A stretch of DNA of 36,778 nucleotides from a virus, in the IMG/VR virus record IMGVR_UViG_3300007512_000103, positions 1-36,778 of that record; one strand, given 5' to 3'. Of the stretch, positions 36,628 through 36,778 are shown one piece after another. A program made the position numbers and the translations under genes. Positions within the stretch are counted from its first letter, which is position 1. Every line of letters begins with the position of its first letter. The notes below the pieces were generated by a model that saw only the letters and a program-made list of their open reading frames with translations, had not been told where the DNA came from and did not search any database.

Positions 36628-36778
36628 TAATAGTTCAATTGAGGGATTCGATACAGAGATGTGCCGCGCCGCGCTGCCTGTGCTTGTGCTGCAGCCTGAT
36701 CCTTGGGCCTGTTAACGATCTTCGCACTCTTGGCCGGCGCAGGGGGAGCAGGAGGGGGCGGGGGCGGGAGTTCAGGCA
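36627..36778 (-). CDS. gp7.3-like proline-rich protein, 5' end cut by window edge
   Basis: Partial frame of about 50 codons upstream of the portal, open to the window edge. It begins 'PELPPPPPPAPPAPAKSAK', has a Gln/Ala-rich middle and ends 'RRGTSLYRIPQLNY'. Short proteins with a Pro-rich start and a basic 'R-R-G-T/S-x-x-x-R-I-P-L/Q' C-terminus occur just upstream of portal genes in T7-like phages and correspond to T7 gp7.3, a small virion protein needed for tail assembly and adsorption. The ATG or GTG start must lie at or just past the edge. The assignment rests on position and the C-terminal motif. Confidence 0.6.
   Translation of the reverse strand, partial: PELPPPPPPAPPAPAKSAKIVNRPKDQAAAQAQAARRGTSLYRIPQLNY

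Overview
The window is 36,778 bases of a T7-like podovirus (Autographivirus type) genome, moderately GC-rich by eye, with almost no intergenic space. It carries a single-subunit phage RNA polymerase, a T7-type replication set (gp2.5-like SSB, primase-helicase, family A polymerase, 5'-3' exonuclease), T7-order head and tail genes and a gp18/gp19-type terminase. A tyrosine integrase suggests a temperate or formerly temperate phage, or an integrated copy. The host cannot be named; lipobox-bearing small proteins and the T7-type virion only suggest a Gram-negative bacterium.

Nearly everything is read on the minus strand. From 11,684 down to 1 the order is integrase, four small genes (a Cys-rich protein, a 68-aa protein, a 41-aa membrane protein and a lipoprotein), a cytosine-5 DNA methyltransferase, RNA polymerase, SSB, a RusA-type resolvase, primase-helicase, a 115-aa unknown, DNA polymerase, a LAGLIDADG homing endonuclease wedged between polymerase and exonuclease, the exonuclease, and a DUF1599/Nmad1-type protein cut by the window edge. 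From 36,778 down to 15,016 come a gp7.3-like tail (cut by the other edge), portal, scaffold, two small membrane/lipoprotein genes, major capsid protein, a UUCG-loop terminator, tail tubular proteins A and B, gp13-, gp14-, gp15- and gp16-like proteins, two tail fibre/appendage proteins, a holin-like protein, a small unknown, and small and large terminase. Joining position 1 to 36,778 restores the T7 order exonuclease - gp7.3 - portal, so the window is probably one whole genome opened at an arbitrary point.

The region between integrase and terminase (about 11.7-15.0 kb) is the accessory and control region. It holds a rightward three-gene cassette (GP88/DUF7227-like protein, a 93-aa unknown, a 32-aa membrane protein) with its own terminator; a leftward group with a small HExxH metallopeptidase and two short genes joined by a duplicated stop/start junction; a sigma70-like promoter for the integrase inside an inverted repeat; two candidate phage-polymerase promoters; and three arrays of 10-bp direct repeats. 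By analogy with T7 the physical genome ends probably lie here.

Genes in the leftward operons are mostly coupled by ATGA, TTGA, TAATG or longer overlaps. A likely programme is: host polymerase transcribes the integrase end, phage polymerase then drives replication and morphogenesis, and the terminator after the capsid gene sets the capsid-to-tail expression ratio. I recognise no endolysin and no lysogeny repressor.
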